A DNA stretch of 64,000 nt from Chrysopilus asiliformis (taxonomy: Eukaryota; Arthropoda; Insecta; Diptera; Rhagionidae): the NCBI GenBank assembly GCA_964034945.1, contig OZ035962.1:21423530-21487529 (forward strand), read 5' to 3'. Position numbers and translations under genes: made by a program. How positions within the stretch are numbered: position 1 is the stretch's first letter; the number at the start of each line of letters is the position of its first letter. The notes under the pieces are model-generated. The model ran no database searches and was not told where the DNA came from. It saw only the letters and a list, made by a program, of their open reading frames with translations. Positions 36,849 to 50,587 of this stretch are shown piece after piece.

Positions 36849-39800
36849 TTACTTGGACAATAAAAACATTAGCAGTCTGAAATAAAATAGAGTTTAGGTT
36901 TAAATCATGTTCTTGTAAGTATCAAAATACTGAAAATACATAAAGATTTACCTAAAATTAATGGCTTTTGCGGCTAACAAGCGATTACATTCTGAGCTAT
37001 CTGGCAAAGGCATTGTATAATATTCGCTTTCATTGTCCTGAAAATATTTTATGTTTTTAATAGATCTTTGAATTTCTATATCGAAGTTTACCTGATCAGT
37101 AAAATCATGCTTATAAATTTGAGTATTGACTTTCATATCTGAAAATGGACCCTTTAGAGCAAAGAAATGTATCGACAGCGGTGTACTAGTCTTGGATTTT
37201 AAAATTAGCTGTAAAGAGATTATTTTTGGTATGAAAAGTTTGTTGTAAAAAAATTATAAAAACATTAGAACAACTGCAAGTGTAAATATTGTTTTTTCGA
37301 AAGACTATAATTTAAATTAATCTCTTCTGTAATCTTATCCCATTCTAGTATTTTGTTCGTTTTTTTACAAAATGATACCGATATCCGAGCAACCATCAAC
37401 GTGTTGATGGTTCAGGATCAACGTCCCCTAATCAGAACTTCGAACCGGATAGTTTTTCGCTCCGGTTTTCGGTTTTGCTCTTTAATTTTTTCGGTTCGGG
37501 TTACACGGTTCGGGTCTCAAACGTTTTTTTTTTCATTCAGTCCGTCATTCACTTATTTCTTGGACCAATAAAATTTCAAATCATTTATGACTAGAGTTTG
37601 TACCAGACTTCGACCAGTGTCGTGTGTACCGAAAATCGCACCTGTATAAATCTAACTTTCCTTACAAGCTATTGTGTTTACGGAGGAAAAAATTCACACA
37701 AATTTGTTTAGTAAAAATTTCTACTTACTTGGTATGTGATTTGCCTTTCATTTGATTGGTGTGGATCTCTTTGGCTGTTATTGATACGAGCCTTACAAAC
37801 CCACTGATGATTGAACGCCGAAAATCGGGACGTTTCATAGAACAATTTATGAACATATTCATCGGTACGATATGGTTTCATTTGTAAATCTAAAATGTAA
37901 AAATCTGTAATTAGTTTCGTTGTAAAACAAAAAAAGTTTACAATTAAATTATTTGTCTTTGAAATCAGCAAACCTATTCTTTGCGAAAATATAAAATGTC
38001 CACTTCGGAGTCTTTTTTATGAATAAATATAGATTTGCAAAAATAACTTGATAATAAATACTTCACTATAAAAATTTGTTTAATTGACATAAAAAATTTC
38101 CAAAGAGAAACGAAATTAAAACACTTATTATGGTATTAAAACAACACTATGGACATTTGAAAATAAAATATCTCAACATTCAGGGTATTCACAGTCCTCT
38201 TTTAATTTTCGGTATTCGGTGTTTTCGGTAATATTAAAAGACTGAAAATATTCTGCTGTGAACATCCCACAGCACAGATTTGAGAACAGCGCTTTTATGG
38301 GATACGTGACCAAATCATGAACTGCGAATTTGATTGTAAAATATGTCACATACCTTTAAATCCATGTTTGATGTACTTTTTTGAATTTCTATTCTGGCAA
38401 GGGCTATCAAAATTGAAAAAATTTGCACTCCGATGAGATTAACAAAAAACCAGCGAGAAAAATTTGACAACTAAAAACATTACTAGCGCCACTCGCGGTT
38501 GATTCTTGATACCGAATAACCGGGCCGGAAAACACGACTCAAGGCATGTCTACAATTATCGAATCCGGTAATTCATTTTTACATAAACCAAGTTACCGTC
38601 TCGGTAAAAATCTGTTAAATTTGACTGAATTACCGAGCGGTAAAATTACTCGCAATTTAAAAGAGGACTGTGAATACCCTGATTATATAATTAAATTAAA
38701 ATTACCGTTAACTTGTAATTCATCAAGTCCTTTAATGCATTCTAATTTTCTCCGACAGTTATATTGTGACAATTTTCTTATTGGTTCTGATTTATAAACT
38801 AATAATTTTTCTTTACATGCAATTTTAAAACAAAAATATCAGTTGTGATCAACAAAGATTCCTCTGCAATATTTAGTTTCGAGAAAAATATGTAAAAAAT
38901 ATTTTTTTCAAATATCTCAAGAACCGTTAAAGATATGTGAAAATACAGCAAATTTTGTTTCCTTTAAATTTGGCTACATGCATTTTTTTTATAAAACAGC
39001 GTAATTTTCGAGATATTTTCAACAAACTTAATTTTTTCAAATATAGAGCACTGTTAAAGATATGAAAAAGCGTTAAAGCAAGAAATGTAAAAAACTGTAT
39101 ATCCTGTAAATTTTCTTATCTTCATTTTTCCCCAAAAGCGCATAAATTTCGAGAGATTTTCAAAATTTTTCAAGTTGATAGACAACAATGATTTTACAAA
39201 AAAAATCAAATCGCTAGCTTAATGCGTTCTCGAGTTCTTTAAGATATGTAAAGCGGACAGACCGACAGACAGATGCACGGACATCCTGATAATTTTATCT
39301 GAAACGGATTTCGTACTGATCGGAAAGTAACTATCTGCCTCTGTTCTCGAGACGGTCTTCATCATGAATACAATACTAAAAATACAATTTATCAAGACAA
39401 TAATTTAAACGAAAATTTAAAAAAATGAAATTGGAATTATTTTTATTCTCTACTTGCGTTTAACCCTTTCGCGGACATGACAAGTATACACGTCAAAATT
39501 TGTGTTACTAATAAAACCATGACGAGTCTAGCCGTCATATGTCGCGTCCAGACCGAGCCAACATGGTACTGCCAATCTGGCAGTGCTAAAATAGAATGGT
39601 ATATTGCGTGGATCGTGAATTTTTTGTATGTATGTACAATTTTTGCAATCTATAATATAAAAAGGGCTATATAGCAGAGCTGAGAGCTACCATTGCCAAA
39701 ATACCGTTGCTAAGCTGGCAACCATTGCTGAAGTAGAACGAATTTATGTATACCGGCGCCACATTGAAAAAACTGCAAACTTAGCACCGGTCTAACCGCG

Positions 39801-42800
39801 CCCATATAAGGCTTGATTTGTATGGATGATGTGTACTAAAAACACACAGAACTGCAAATTATTGTCGTATCATCGATACAAATGTACAGAAAGAGAAATT
39901 TTTCCTGGAAATGTTTTTTTTTCTCTTTTTTTGTGATTCTCCGAACACCACGATATGTGACATTCTTAGTAGCGCACTCTAAAAAGCTGTTTCCACGAAA
40001 GGGTTAATATTAATGCATAGAAATATTTCGAAAAACGTTTTAATATTCATCTTATACACTTTCAAAACACACTGGGGAAGTACAAAGGAAGTTTACCCAC
40101 TAATATTCGTTAAAATGATATATTTACAGGACCTTTCATTGTCCTTACAGACTTCTTGACGTCAGAATTAGATTCAGCGACCAAAAAAAAAACACCAGAT
40201 AAAATGTTTTCCCGAAAAATTTGAAGAAAAATTTCAAGTCAATCGGATGAGTAGAAGGGGGTCAATTTTGACACTGACAGACCCACAAACAAACAAACAG
40301 ACAAAAAATAAGTTAAATGGAATCTTTAAAAAAAATCTGTATAACGTACCATTGAATATGATTTTCTCATAGCTAAGTAATTCTATTAGAGTTGAATATA
40401 ATTTTCTGTCTTCCTCCTGTTTAGCGTCATGCGATTGCAAAGCAGCCATCACTTCCATTCCCGATTTCTTTGGATGTAAGCAAGTCTTCTCATGTTCGGG
40501 AGCTAAAAAAAAATAAAATTAAATATCTGATTTGTATTCCCCATTTTTTTTAAATAAAATCCACGCCGCTATAGAACCTATGCAAAATATATCGATAACG
40601 GTAAAAGTTTTTTTTACACCTGGCCACAAAATTTCATGCATTTTTTACGTGGCATTTCCGAAAATTATATACTGATGCGTCAAAACGCATTTTATATGTG
40701 CCCTCGTGCGTTAGTAATTGTGTTTAGGCAAAAACTTGTGTCAACGCATTTGGCAAGCCATATCGCTTACGCCAGAGAACAAATAATCTAGAGCAGACGT
40801 GGGCAAGAGAAAATTAAAACGGGCCAAACATATACCAACAAGCCAAAATAGACTTCAGAAAATCGAGTACACTGTGAGAAAATGTCTTTTATAAAGCCCG
40901 TCGCTGAAACATTTATTGTGCTGTGCGATTTTTAGACTGACTACAAACGAAGCTTTTTTTATTGCTTTCGAATTACATGACTTAGTTTTCTGCTCTGGTA
41001 TAACATTAGCAGTGCATGTAGTTTTCTTTAGAAAGTCTTCTTTTAATTTTGCAAAAATTAATTTTCTCCTTTCACCATCAAAATCAAAATCCCTTTTGTG
41101 CTTGGCTACGTAATGCCTTTGCATTGCATATTTTTTGATGTGGGAAAGCTTAAGAAAGCAAACCAAGCATTGTACGGCCTGTCCAGGGATTTCTACAAAA
41201 AAAAATCCTCCTCCCATTGATCTTTGAAGTTTCTATTATTATAGAAACGCTTCATATTTATTTCAGTGTATATGCGCAAATAACAAACACAACCTACTTA
41301 GTGGAGTGCCTGATGGCGAATGACATGAAAACAACTCAGAGCGATCGATGGCTGTTATGTGTTTTCGCTCGAAAGTAGAGAGTTACAAGCACTGTGTAAG
41401 CATGATACTAAATTTGGCCCAGTTGCAATTGTATTATTTCGGTTTTCTCAAACTGGGCCAAATGGGCCAAAAAGGCCACACTTTGCCCATGTCTGATCTA
41501 GAGAATAAACTCTTAGAACAAATTTTTAGACAAAATTTTTCCACTGTGAGATGAAGCAAGAGGATCCGATATAACACGGAAAAAATTATCCATTCGATTC
41601 CTCCATCTCATTGAATAGATACGACGAAAATGATTAGAAAATGTTCTCTCTGCTTCGTGCTCCCTAGTCTAAAAGTAATTAACTTTTAGGCCGTAGCTAG
41701 TGAATGATAGGGACATTTTCCCCCCTTCGAAGGGGAAATTTGTCAAAAATTTGTTCGGCAGAGTTTTTTCTATATATTCCTTATTCTATGCTTACACGCC
41801 CTCCCGATATTTAAAAAAAACTAGAATTACCTTCATGAACTGGTCCTTTCCACTGGCATCCGATACGAACATACTTGCAATCAGTTGGGCGTTCTTCACA
41901 TTCGCTTACTTCATGGCGCTCCAATGATTTGCTGGGGAATTCTTTGTTACAAAACTAATAAAAAATAGAAAAGTTTCATGTATAACAAATTATTAAAAAA
42001 ATGAACTGAAAGGACTGTTAATCATCAATAATAATAATAAAAATAAAATGTTAAGTACTTGGCATTCGCTTGGTAACTCAGAAACGGCTTTCTCCACAGC
42101 CAAATTCCTCGATGCGGTGCTCTTTGATATCTCGACACGGCAATTTGGGCATGTAGCAACCTGATCCCTCAATCTTCAAATAATTATTATTTATTTAAAA
42201 AAAAATCATAAGAAAAAAACATTTTGTTGTCCCTATAATTTTTTTTTTTAAATAAAAGCAAAATTTTGTTTAGTTTCGGTGTTTTAAACATACCGTCCAT
42301 CTGCCAGCAAATGGGTAAAACAAGCAGCGCACATTAGGTGTCCCATTTGACACTGGAAAGGAGAAATAAAAATCAGCACCATATATCGATAGTTCTTATT
42401 ACTTACCAATAGTTAAACTATTGAAATTATTTATTGAAATATAATTAAAAATATGAAATTAAAATAAATTTGTATATTTTGTTAAATAAATTTTTATTTA
42501 TTTGAAATGTTTGTAATTTTTTTTTTAAATCTGCCTAAAGAAAATAATTGGTGTGAACACGCAAGCAGTTTATTTTGCTTGCAGTGACTTATGATTTTTT
42601 TTAGCTATAAAAAAGAGAAAAAAAAATATTAGTTGAATGGTTGAATGAGTTTTTCATAATTTTTTTTTTATTAATTTTGGTTGGGTTCTTTTGGTTTTGT
42701 CAAACTTTTGAAACAAAAAGAATTTGCCATTAAAATTTTTTTGCCGAAAGAAGACACAGAATAAGACAACAGTTTAAATTTCAATCTTTATTTCTAAAAT

Positions 42801-45800
42801 ATCTTCTGTAGTTGATTTTTTTTTTTGACAGGGGAAAGTTGGTGGGAATTATTTTCATTGGGAAGTTTTTGTATTTTAAAAATAGAAACAAAAAATTATA
42901 AATCACCTGTAACGATATTTATTCAAGACCCAATAAATGTGGATACATTTTCTTTCGTATTTTTTTCTATGTATTTTGTTTTTAAATAATTACATTTCAT
43001 TATCTATCATTAATGTTTTAATATAGATCTTCTATTTACTGACTAGATGAATATTTCTTTTTTGCCATTAAGTACATTTCATAAAAGTCTTATTTTTAAA
43101 TGACATTTTTTCATTTTTTTCTCAGTTTTTTATATTATTTTTCGTACAACATTTTAAATTAATTTTAGTCATATCTATTTGCAAAACTAAAACTGCTCTC
43201 TTTTATTTATGAAATGATATTTGCTTATTTCTACGATTGTTAATCACATTTATCAATTGAAGGTTTTTTATTATAAAAAATAAGTTGACTTTAACTTCGT
43301 TCCACCGAAATTTAAAAACAATTTGCCTTCCTTAGAAACGTTTGTATTTAATTAAGTTTTGATACTAATTTTAAAATTCAAGTTCTTATAAACAAGAAAA
43401 TATTTTGCAAGAAAACAATTATTGATGATCATCATATCAAGTTATTATTTTTTAATTATATTTTCTATAAACTATTTTATTGGTTTAATAAGAATGTACA
43501 AAAAATTCACTAATTTGAATAATTTTTTTATACCATTTCATTTGTTATTTACGATTGAATTAAAATAAAAAGAATCAAAATTAATTCGGTTTTTTTTTCA
43601 AATCATAAAATTAATGCCGAAAATTTTTGGAAAAAAAATCTAATTTTCATTAATAAACATGCGAAAACGCGATTTAAAAAAAAAATCGTTCCTTTGAAAT
43701 TTGGAAGAATTTCAATTTAGAAATTAATTTTACTTTTAAGAAAAGAGTTCAAGTAAAATTAATTTCGTTTATACATAATGCATTTAAAGGTAGAGATTTC
43801 GCCCCTGGAAAAGATTTTCAAATTTGGTAACAAAAGCAAGCAAAAAAAATCACAGGAAGGATTTTAAAGGATGGATTTTTTTGTTGCCACAAATAAATAA
43901 AATAAATTTTGGAATGGCAGAGGTTTAATAGTTTGTTTCTGTAATATTTGTTTTCCTTTTTTTAATCATACTCAAGAATTATTGGGTTTTTTGTGGCTGC
44001 GTCTGGAATATCTGCACTTTAATTGAATTTCTTGTTCATTTTTTTACTTTCATTAGTTTCTGGCGTCAAATTTCAGCTCAGCTTGTCATATTATTTTTGG
44101 CTTCAATTTTATAATAATTTATTTAAATTTCATATTGATAATTTAACTCGACATTCTCTCCTTTTTCAGGAGTTTTGTACTCAGTTCTACTTATTTGAAA
44201 AAAAAAATCGAGCCCTTTTTGCATCTAATCGTCTTGAGATTATAGAAAACACATAAAATTATGCAATATGGCCATGTTCGTCTCTTGTACTACATGCCTA
44301 TTTTTCATAATCATAGAGAAAAATTTTCGAATGTGGCACATTTTTCCCTAAGTTTTTTAACAAGGCGGGATACAAAACATCGGTTTCTAAGAAAAGGTTT
44401 CCTTTTTCGGTTTCTAAGAAAAGGAAAAAATATGATGCAATTTCTTATTATTGTATTACTATTTTCATTAAAAGCAGCTGGCCACCTCAATATAAATATC
44501 CGAAATTTTAGATGTGATGCAAATCGTTCCAGGCAGGTATTTTACTGATTTTCGAGAGATTTTTGAGGAACACTGGATATTTTTCTCTCCAGAAAATCTG
44601 CTTACGTGATATGCCTTTTCGAAAAAATATTGATAATTTTCTGTAATAAATATTTTTAAACGTTTGTAAGATTAAAAATCCCCGCTTTTGATTTTTTTTC
44701 TAGTTTTGAGACTTATTAGGGCTGATCCAGCAAAACAGTTTATGCTGACTCTACACTCTTACCAAATCACCGCCATAGTTGCCAGGTTAAGCGCTTTTTT
44801 GTAAATTAAAATACGCTTTTTCATTTATCCGGCGTGGAATTCCAGTTGACGGCATTGTAAATATTTTAAATGTATTATGCATAGTTTATATCGTAAACCG
44901 GAATTTTAAGCCGGAAACATATTTAAATTTACAAAAAATAACCCAACATGGCTGCGATTCGTCATAACTCCAATTTAACGTCGGCGAGCTCATCCATATC
45001 CTTGCCGAAATCTTGGTCTGCTACGCGCATTTACCAAGAATCTTAGTTTTGCAAAGGAAGTCCTCTATATTGACATTATCATCAATCACTTTTGGATTTT
45101 CTCAACTCTACAACAAATTTTAAGTAATATTTTACTCAGTTGAATTGTGCGTCATAATATAAATGGTTCCTTAACTTCTGCTGAAAACTTAATATCAATT
45201 TTTCAAAAAACTGGAACATTTACATTCAAAAGTATAATATTCCAGATTTCCAATTGATATTTGAATTTCTTAAAAACCTACTTTTCATTTTTTGACAATT
45301 TTCGTGTTCCAAACTCTTTCCCTTTTCTCGTTTAAAAAAATCTCTTTTCGCTTCATGCATTTTACACTGAACAGCGTCTACTATTTAAGTTTTGTTTAGC
45401 GCCCTTATTCTATAAATAAAACATCTAATTGTTTTAATTTACAGTGATTTGTTGAAGTCTTCAAACTAGAACGAGATAAAGACACGAGATAATCTTCTGC
45501 TGCTAAAAATACCAGCATGTTGTCCCTTGATATTGTTCTTTTGGCAATGATTTTATTTGGAATTTAATATCCCAGAAATTATGCGAAGATCAGTTCTTGT
45601 TAAGTCAGATTTTCATTTGTCGCTCCGTTGACAAAAGTAATACAGAAAACATGCAAATGTTATTCATCGAAAAACACACAACATTTATTTGTTTGTAAAT
45701 TATTATTTTCAATTTTTTAATTTCTCTGTCATCGTTCAATTTTTTTTTGATTTGGGCGTGGCACCACAAGTATTTCTGTGTGAATTCTGTGTGGATCAAA

Positions 45801-48800
45801 ATAGTCATGTTTTCAATATATTGCTTTTCCTTCTCCGTGACGCTAGCGTTCCACTCAGAACAGCAAATAACATAATATTGTTTATTAGTTTGTTAACCCT
45901 CTCAATGGATTTGCCCTATATATGGGACAGACCTTTAAATTCATTTACCGGCTTCTGAAACGGTTTTTTAAACGCTTTGTTTAATTTTCATCATTGAATG
46001 GACACTTTTCTAAACACTGACCCACTATGCCTTTGTCTTTTGAAGCCTGAGTCAGTGAAACTTTAGATTTTGTGAAGGGCGATCCCGGTTGCTGCGTTCG
46101 CCCAGCCATTGAGAGGGTTAATACTTTCTGAATATACTGCTTTCTTTTAAATGCTTTAGATACCAAACAAAACGGTGCTTGAAAATTCAATTTAACCTCC
46201 AGATTTCATAAAAAAATTCAAGAATCATATAAAATAGGGATGTTTTGTAGGAAGCCAAGGAAAAGGTTTGAAATAAATATTTTAGATTTTCCGGGGCGAT
46301 CGAATTTTGGTACCTAAAAATTTAAAAATTCAGAGAAAATAAAATTAGTTAGTTTTCAATAATATACACCACTTTAAACTTAAAAAAAATTAAACCCTGC
46401 GTAGTTATGCTTTCCAGGTAAAATATTTTCAAATACATTTAAAATATACCTAGGGGGTACGTGATGTTTTCAAACACCTTCGATAGTTTAACAATTAGAA
46501 GTGAAAATGCAGATAGTTTTTAAAGTTTGAATAAAACTGATCCTGGTCTTAAAAATATAATTCTATGACAGATTCCGTCTAACAAAGATACATTTTTTAA
46601 ACGAATAACAATTTCTGAATTTTTGTGTTTTGCTCATATTGCGCACTTTAGCGACTTTCAGCACAGAAGGTCAAAATCAGGTCTTACTCCGCTATGGCTA
46701 CGTAGTAAAATTTCTAGTCAAAATATTATATACCCATTATCTTGAAGCATTCGCTTATCTCTATCACTACACTTTTGTTTAATATTGAGCGCTTTTGAAA
46801 TTGCCCTCCATTCAAAACTAGCCAGACATTCGGTAGTCTATATTAAGAGTATTTATGCTGATAACAAAACCAATCTAAACAGACCTAATTACCAATTATT
46901 TAGTTTTAAAAACCTGTAGATTGCTTTAAACTTGAGACAATCACACCAAATTCCCGAAATGTGTTTACCTAAAAGATTAGAAAAAAAAACTAAATTTGGG
47001 TCGAAGAGAAATAGAAAAAGACAAACTACTTGAGCTTTGCTGCACGTAACTCATTCCACTGCCAAAGAAATGGCCCCATTTCGAAAGCACGCTATGCTGA
47101 CTATAACCAAAAATTAACAAATTTTATTGGCTTGGTTTACATAATTTCTTACTTAATTTTTTCCGTTTTTTATTAGCTGAAAATATGTAAATAGAAAAAA
47201 TCGTAAAGAAATTGGCAACAGTTACGTCATCTGGCCAATGATAAATTCGAGAAAGCATTTTTAAAACGTTTTATCAATGGGACTCGAGATGATTGCCAAA
47301 AGTTTGTCGTCGTTTGAATTTATTTATACATATTTTCAATTTTTGCCCCGTTTGATTGTTGACAAAATCTTTAATGCAAATGGGCGAGAAAATATGCTAG
47401 GAAAATGGTCAAGAAATGAAAAAAATTATCAAAATACATGGAAATGATCAACAATCCGTAAATTTTAATAAATAGTAAAATTTAGTGGCCAAAGCAAAAA
47501 TAGAAAAGTTATTAAGAGTTGCACATTTTATTGGAAAAATACTGTTATTTTTGAGGGAATTGTTTTGCAGAAAATATTAGTCTTCTATTACTGGAGAGAG
47601 GAGATTAATTAATGCTAGGAAGGGAGATCTAGATTTTGGTGGTTCCAAAAATATCGGTTCTCCAAAAAGCACTTCGAATTTTTGGTCGTGGAAAGAATAT
47701 TTACGAAAGGTTTTATATTTTAATGCGGCGGTCACACGACGGTGTTTTGCCAGCGCTAGTGGCTGTTAGCAGCCGTTTCAGCAACACCGTGTGAACCCAA
47801 GTGCGTTGCAGCAGCGTGATGATTTTAGCAGCGCTAGTGAAGTAGATACCGTTCTACTTTGCCAGCGCGCTACTAGGGATCACGTGACACTGTCACATGG
47901 TTTCTGAGCTGTCAAAAGTCTGATAAGTGGTAAAGATTGTTTATTGTAAGTTGTTATTTTACGTTTATTTATTTAACTTTCTGTGTAACGTTTATTATTT
48001 AAAAAATCTTCCAGATTAAAATGTCAAACCATTGTTTTGCTACTTGCCAGCGCTACTAACCTACAGCAGCCAGCGGCTGGTAAAACAGCGTCGTGTGACC
48101 ACCGCATAAGGGACCACAAAAACTTATTAGACTTGGGCCCAAAATTTGTAATTTACACCAAAATTTGTAATTTAAAAACCGGTAATGCGACGACAGTGGG
48201 CGAACCATTGGGATATTTTAATAAAATGTTCAAGGAATAATAGTTTGTGTTATTTAAATATCAGGAGAGCCGAGAAATAAAAAAGTTTATAACATTCATT
48301 AGCGTATAAAGTATTAAATTTAAAATGATTTTACACATATAGCGAAGAGTACATTAGCGGGCTATTGCTATCCCCTGCAACTGTAATATGATTTTGATCC
48401 GGTTTTCACTGTTTAAATGGTCATCCCTCAATTAAATCTTTCGTCCATTAATATCTACCCAACCCCTAAGCTTTTTTATGCTATCTGATAATCCTCTAAA
48501 AAGGTTTTTACTAGTACACGTTTGTTTTTAGGAATACTGTGACGGCGGTATTAAATCCCATACAAAATGTCGCGAAAAAGAGTTTAAAATACGCACGGAA
48601 ATTCCAATTTAAATCAAATGAGAGTTCCGTGCAAATTTCAAAATGCACGCTTGCAGAATTCCGCCAAAAAACCAAACAAAAGAGAAATAGAAGGAAATAT
48701 AGTGGAAGAGAAAACGAAAGGTAAAAGGGAAATAGCAAATAAAAAAGTGAAAAAATTTTCGAAATCAAAGCATAAATTAGATTTTAAAAAATCGGTTTCT

Positions 48801-50587
48801 TTAAATTAAGGTTTTTTAGATTTTTTTTCTTGTTTTTATAGCAGGTTAGAAGAGAAGAATACAAAGAAGCCTGAGTACTTTCTTATATTTTCCTTTTGGC
48901 CTACTATATTTTAACCCATATATGTTTTAACACGCAAAAATATCACCCTATCCGCTGCCACTCTTTACCTTTGCTTAATACAATTGTGTTGTTCAGATCC
49001 AAATCATATGTTATTGCGCAATAAACAATTGTAGTACTATGGTTAAAGGTATCTAAGCATTTATGCGAAACTCTTCCACCTTGAAACGGTTAGATTGTAC
49101 GACCGTGAAAATACTAAACTTGATATTGCTTGGAAGATTTTTAAAATTCTTAACATTAATTGCATGCGTATTTGCAGCCAAATATCGTGCCAACATAATG
49201 AGTTTCGTAAAAGAATCACATGAAAAACTAATAGCACAAATCTTGAACTCGAATCAATTGGATTGTGTGATGAATACGGTTAAGGTCGTACTAATTATTT
49301 GACTACCTACATACGTCGACAAGGCATTTTTCATCGAGGAGAGAGGTGGGTCTGATTTTCTTGCCAATGAATAAAAATAAAAATCTTGTAAACAAAAGAC
49401 CAAAACCAGCCACGAGAATCGTCAGCCAGTTTACTGTCAAAAACAGCTGTCAGCGGCAGTAATGTGACTGGCGACAAGGGTAGAAAACACAGTAGGCAGA
49501 ATGGGATGGCTAAAACGACAATGCTGCCGTAAACACAGCGAGATTCGCTGCCGACGACGTGCAACATGATAGCTTTTTATGCTACGTCATCATTTGTTTA
49601 TAGGCAAAATGTACACGTTTATGGTTTATGCTGAGTGTTGTTTTCCGCCTCGTTCCGCCCACCCTCGACAATAAACAATTTTGTGCTACATATGGGCACA
49701 GTCTACCGTTTTGCGGTTGGTACAGCATAATTACGACAGTGGATTGAATGGGAATGACGAAAAGCATAAAGCATAGACGGTTGGAATTTTGTATATTTGT
49801 TGGGCAAGCGTATGGATTTTCCCTTCGTTTGTCGTTTTTCACTGTTCCGTTTTTATTTTAGGCTCTATTCTTACTACGCAGTAAATTTTTCTGGTTTGAA
49901 ATGGCACTGAAAATGTTGCTAAACAAAAATCATCCGTTCGCTGGGTTGGATGGTTGGTTGTTTGTGTTTGTTATGTTCTAATCACAAGAATGGTGGAAAC
50001 GGTTTTTGCTTTTTTTTTCTTTGTTTCGCACCCAGAAAAACGAATACCTATGAATGTATGCCTTTGTTTACGTAATCAATTCAAAGGCATACATTCAATT
50101 CAATGCTTTTTACTGTTTTTCGTTGATGAAATGTCCTTCATTTTGTGGAATGCGAAAAACTATTTTTTTTTTATTTTTTTTTTTTTGAAATGACTGAATA
50201 TGTGAAATGCAAAGATTTTATGCAAATAATGGATGTTTTCATGTCTAGACTCACCTGATACATGGCAGTTTTTGGCAAGTCCAAACAAACTGCACAACAT
50301 AAAATACCACCCAAACGATATTCGAGCTTTTCGGTTAATGTGGAGGTTCCAGGTCCTCGACTCGAATCTAATTTCTTTCGTTTGGCCTCTGGCTCCAAAT
50401 CATCGCAATCATTTTTATTACTGATATTCACGATTGGATCAGTTGTTGAAGTTGTCGCATCATTTTGATTGTTATTCGATTGGATTTCAGCCGTGATTAG
50501 TGGAATAATTGGACTTAAATGACTGGTCGAAGTCGGTGGCTGCTGCACTGATGAACTTGAAGCTGACTCGATTATATTATCCGCCAT
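36849..50587 (-). CDS. ZFTRAF1: Zinc finger TRAF-type protein (CYHR1/ZFTRAF1), 9 exons, 391 aa
   Basis: This is a RING plus TRAF-type zinc finger protein, a probable E3 ubiquitin ligase. Coding exons are 50587-50255, 42352-42294, 42173-42059, 41954-41831, 40502-40350, 37889-37729, 37208-37092, 37037-36952 and 36876-36849. All are GT-AG and the frame is continuous. The N-terminal 95 residues are Ser/Thr/Asn-rich. The RING spans exons 1-3 ([43 protein letters not shown]). The TRAF-type finger is in exons 4-5 ([22 protein letters not shown]). The MATH/TRAF-like C-terminal half follows, with [27 protein letters not shown] and [19 protein letters not shown]. These words parallel human CYHR1 throughout. 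ATG 50587 is preferred to an in-frame ATG 51 nt upstream because of its AAGATGG context and acidic family-like start. Intron 1 is 7,902 bp, and introns 1, 4 and 5 carry transposon insertions. Confidence 0.93.
37392..37411. repeat. 20-bp perfect inverted repeat in ZFTRAF1 intron 6
   Basis: ACCATCAAC and GTTGATGGT flank a central GT, in the intron between exons 6 and 7. It could form a short hairpin in the pre-mRNA. No function can be assigned. Confidence 0.4.
38181..38681. mobile_element. MITE (CAGGGTATTCACAGTCC ends) in ZFTRAF1 intron 5
   Basis: The left end CAGGGTATTCACAGTCCTCT and the right end AGAGGACTGTGAATACCCTG are exact inverse partners, followed by further TTTTAA similarity. ATT lies outside both ends, suggesting a 3-bp duplication, although CAGGG ends usually belong to 8-bp hAT targets and the outer octamers do not match. 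Length is 501 bp. Confidence 0.75.
38836..39377 (+). repeat. Dispersed repeat superfamily copy in ZFTRAF1 intron 5
   Basis: It starts ATATCAGTTGTGATCAACAA, contains repeated ATCTCAAGAACCGTTAAAGA blocks, a GACAGACCGACAGACAGAT tract about 130 bp from the far end, and ends CATGAATACAATACT. Start and end match the longer copy at 61801-62659, which defines full-length boundaries. Not coding. Confidence 0.7.
39464..40003. mobile_element. piggyBac-type MITE in ZFTRAF1 intron 5
   Basis: TTAA flanks both ends (39460-39463 and 40004-40007). The ends read CCCTTTCGCGGA and TCCACGAAAGGG, one mismatch. The element is 540 bp, longer than the other TTAA elements here, but it has no recognisable transposase. 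Confidence 0.8.
40794..41495 (-). mobile_element. Internally deleted hAT element with BED-finger fragment, in ZFTRAF1 intron 4
   Basis: The ends CAGACGTGGGCAAG and CTTTGCCCATGTCTG are inverse partners of the hAT CAG..TGGGCAA type. A perfect 8-bp target-site duplication, ATCTAGAG, lies at 40786-40793 and 41496-41503. Inside, on the minus strand (41217-40855), is the N-terminal part of a GTF2IRD2/ZMYM-like hAT transposase. It includes a finger CLVC...HYVAKH and the word [19 protein letters not shown]. The frame is broken by a nine-base T run just upstream (41197-41205 on the plus strand), where a better family match continues in another frame. The catalytic domain is absent. Confidence 0.85.
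42360..45896. other. ZFTRAF1 intron 1, distal part
   Basis: Very AT-rich intron sequence with long T and A runs. Short frames near 44.0-44.5 kb are low-complexity and not supported as genes. No transposon ends were recognised in this part. Confidence 0.4.
45897..46117. mobile_element. piggyBac-type MITE in ZFTRAF1 intron 1
   Basis: TTAA lies at 45893-45896 and 46118-46121. The ends CCCTCTCAATGG and CCATTGAGAGGG are perfect 12-bp inverse partners. Length is 221 bp, with no transposase. Confidence 0.85.
46122..47720. other. ZFTRAF1 intron 1, middle part
   Basis: AT-rich sequence with no supported gene, repeat ends or RNA. Confidence 0.35.
47724..48106. mobile_element. PIF/Harbinger-like MITE in ZFTRAF1 intron 1
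   Basis: The left end TGCGGCGGTCACACGACG and right end CGTCGTGTGACCACCGCA are inverse partners with one mismatch. TAA flanks both ends (47721-47723 and 48107-48109), the 3-bp TWA duplication of PIF/Harbinger. It is GC-richer than the intron, with inner GCCAGCGCTAGTGGCTG-type words. Length is 383 bp. Confidence 0.75.
48110..50254. other. ZFTRAF1 intron 1, promoter-proximal part
   Basis: Mixed-composition sequence. Positions 49,330-49,860 are less AT-rich than most of the window and hold short overlapping frames on both strands that I do not recognise. Their place just downstream of the first exon fits regulatory intron sequence. Confidence 0.3.

Noticed and set aside
44023..44548. Hydrophobic short frames in ZFTRAF1 intron 1
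   Set aside because: Phe/Leu/Ile-rich translations of T-rich DNA, without homology or start context.
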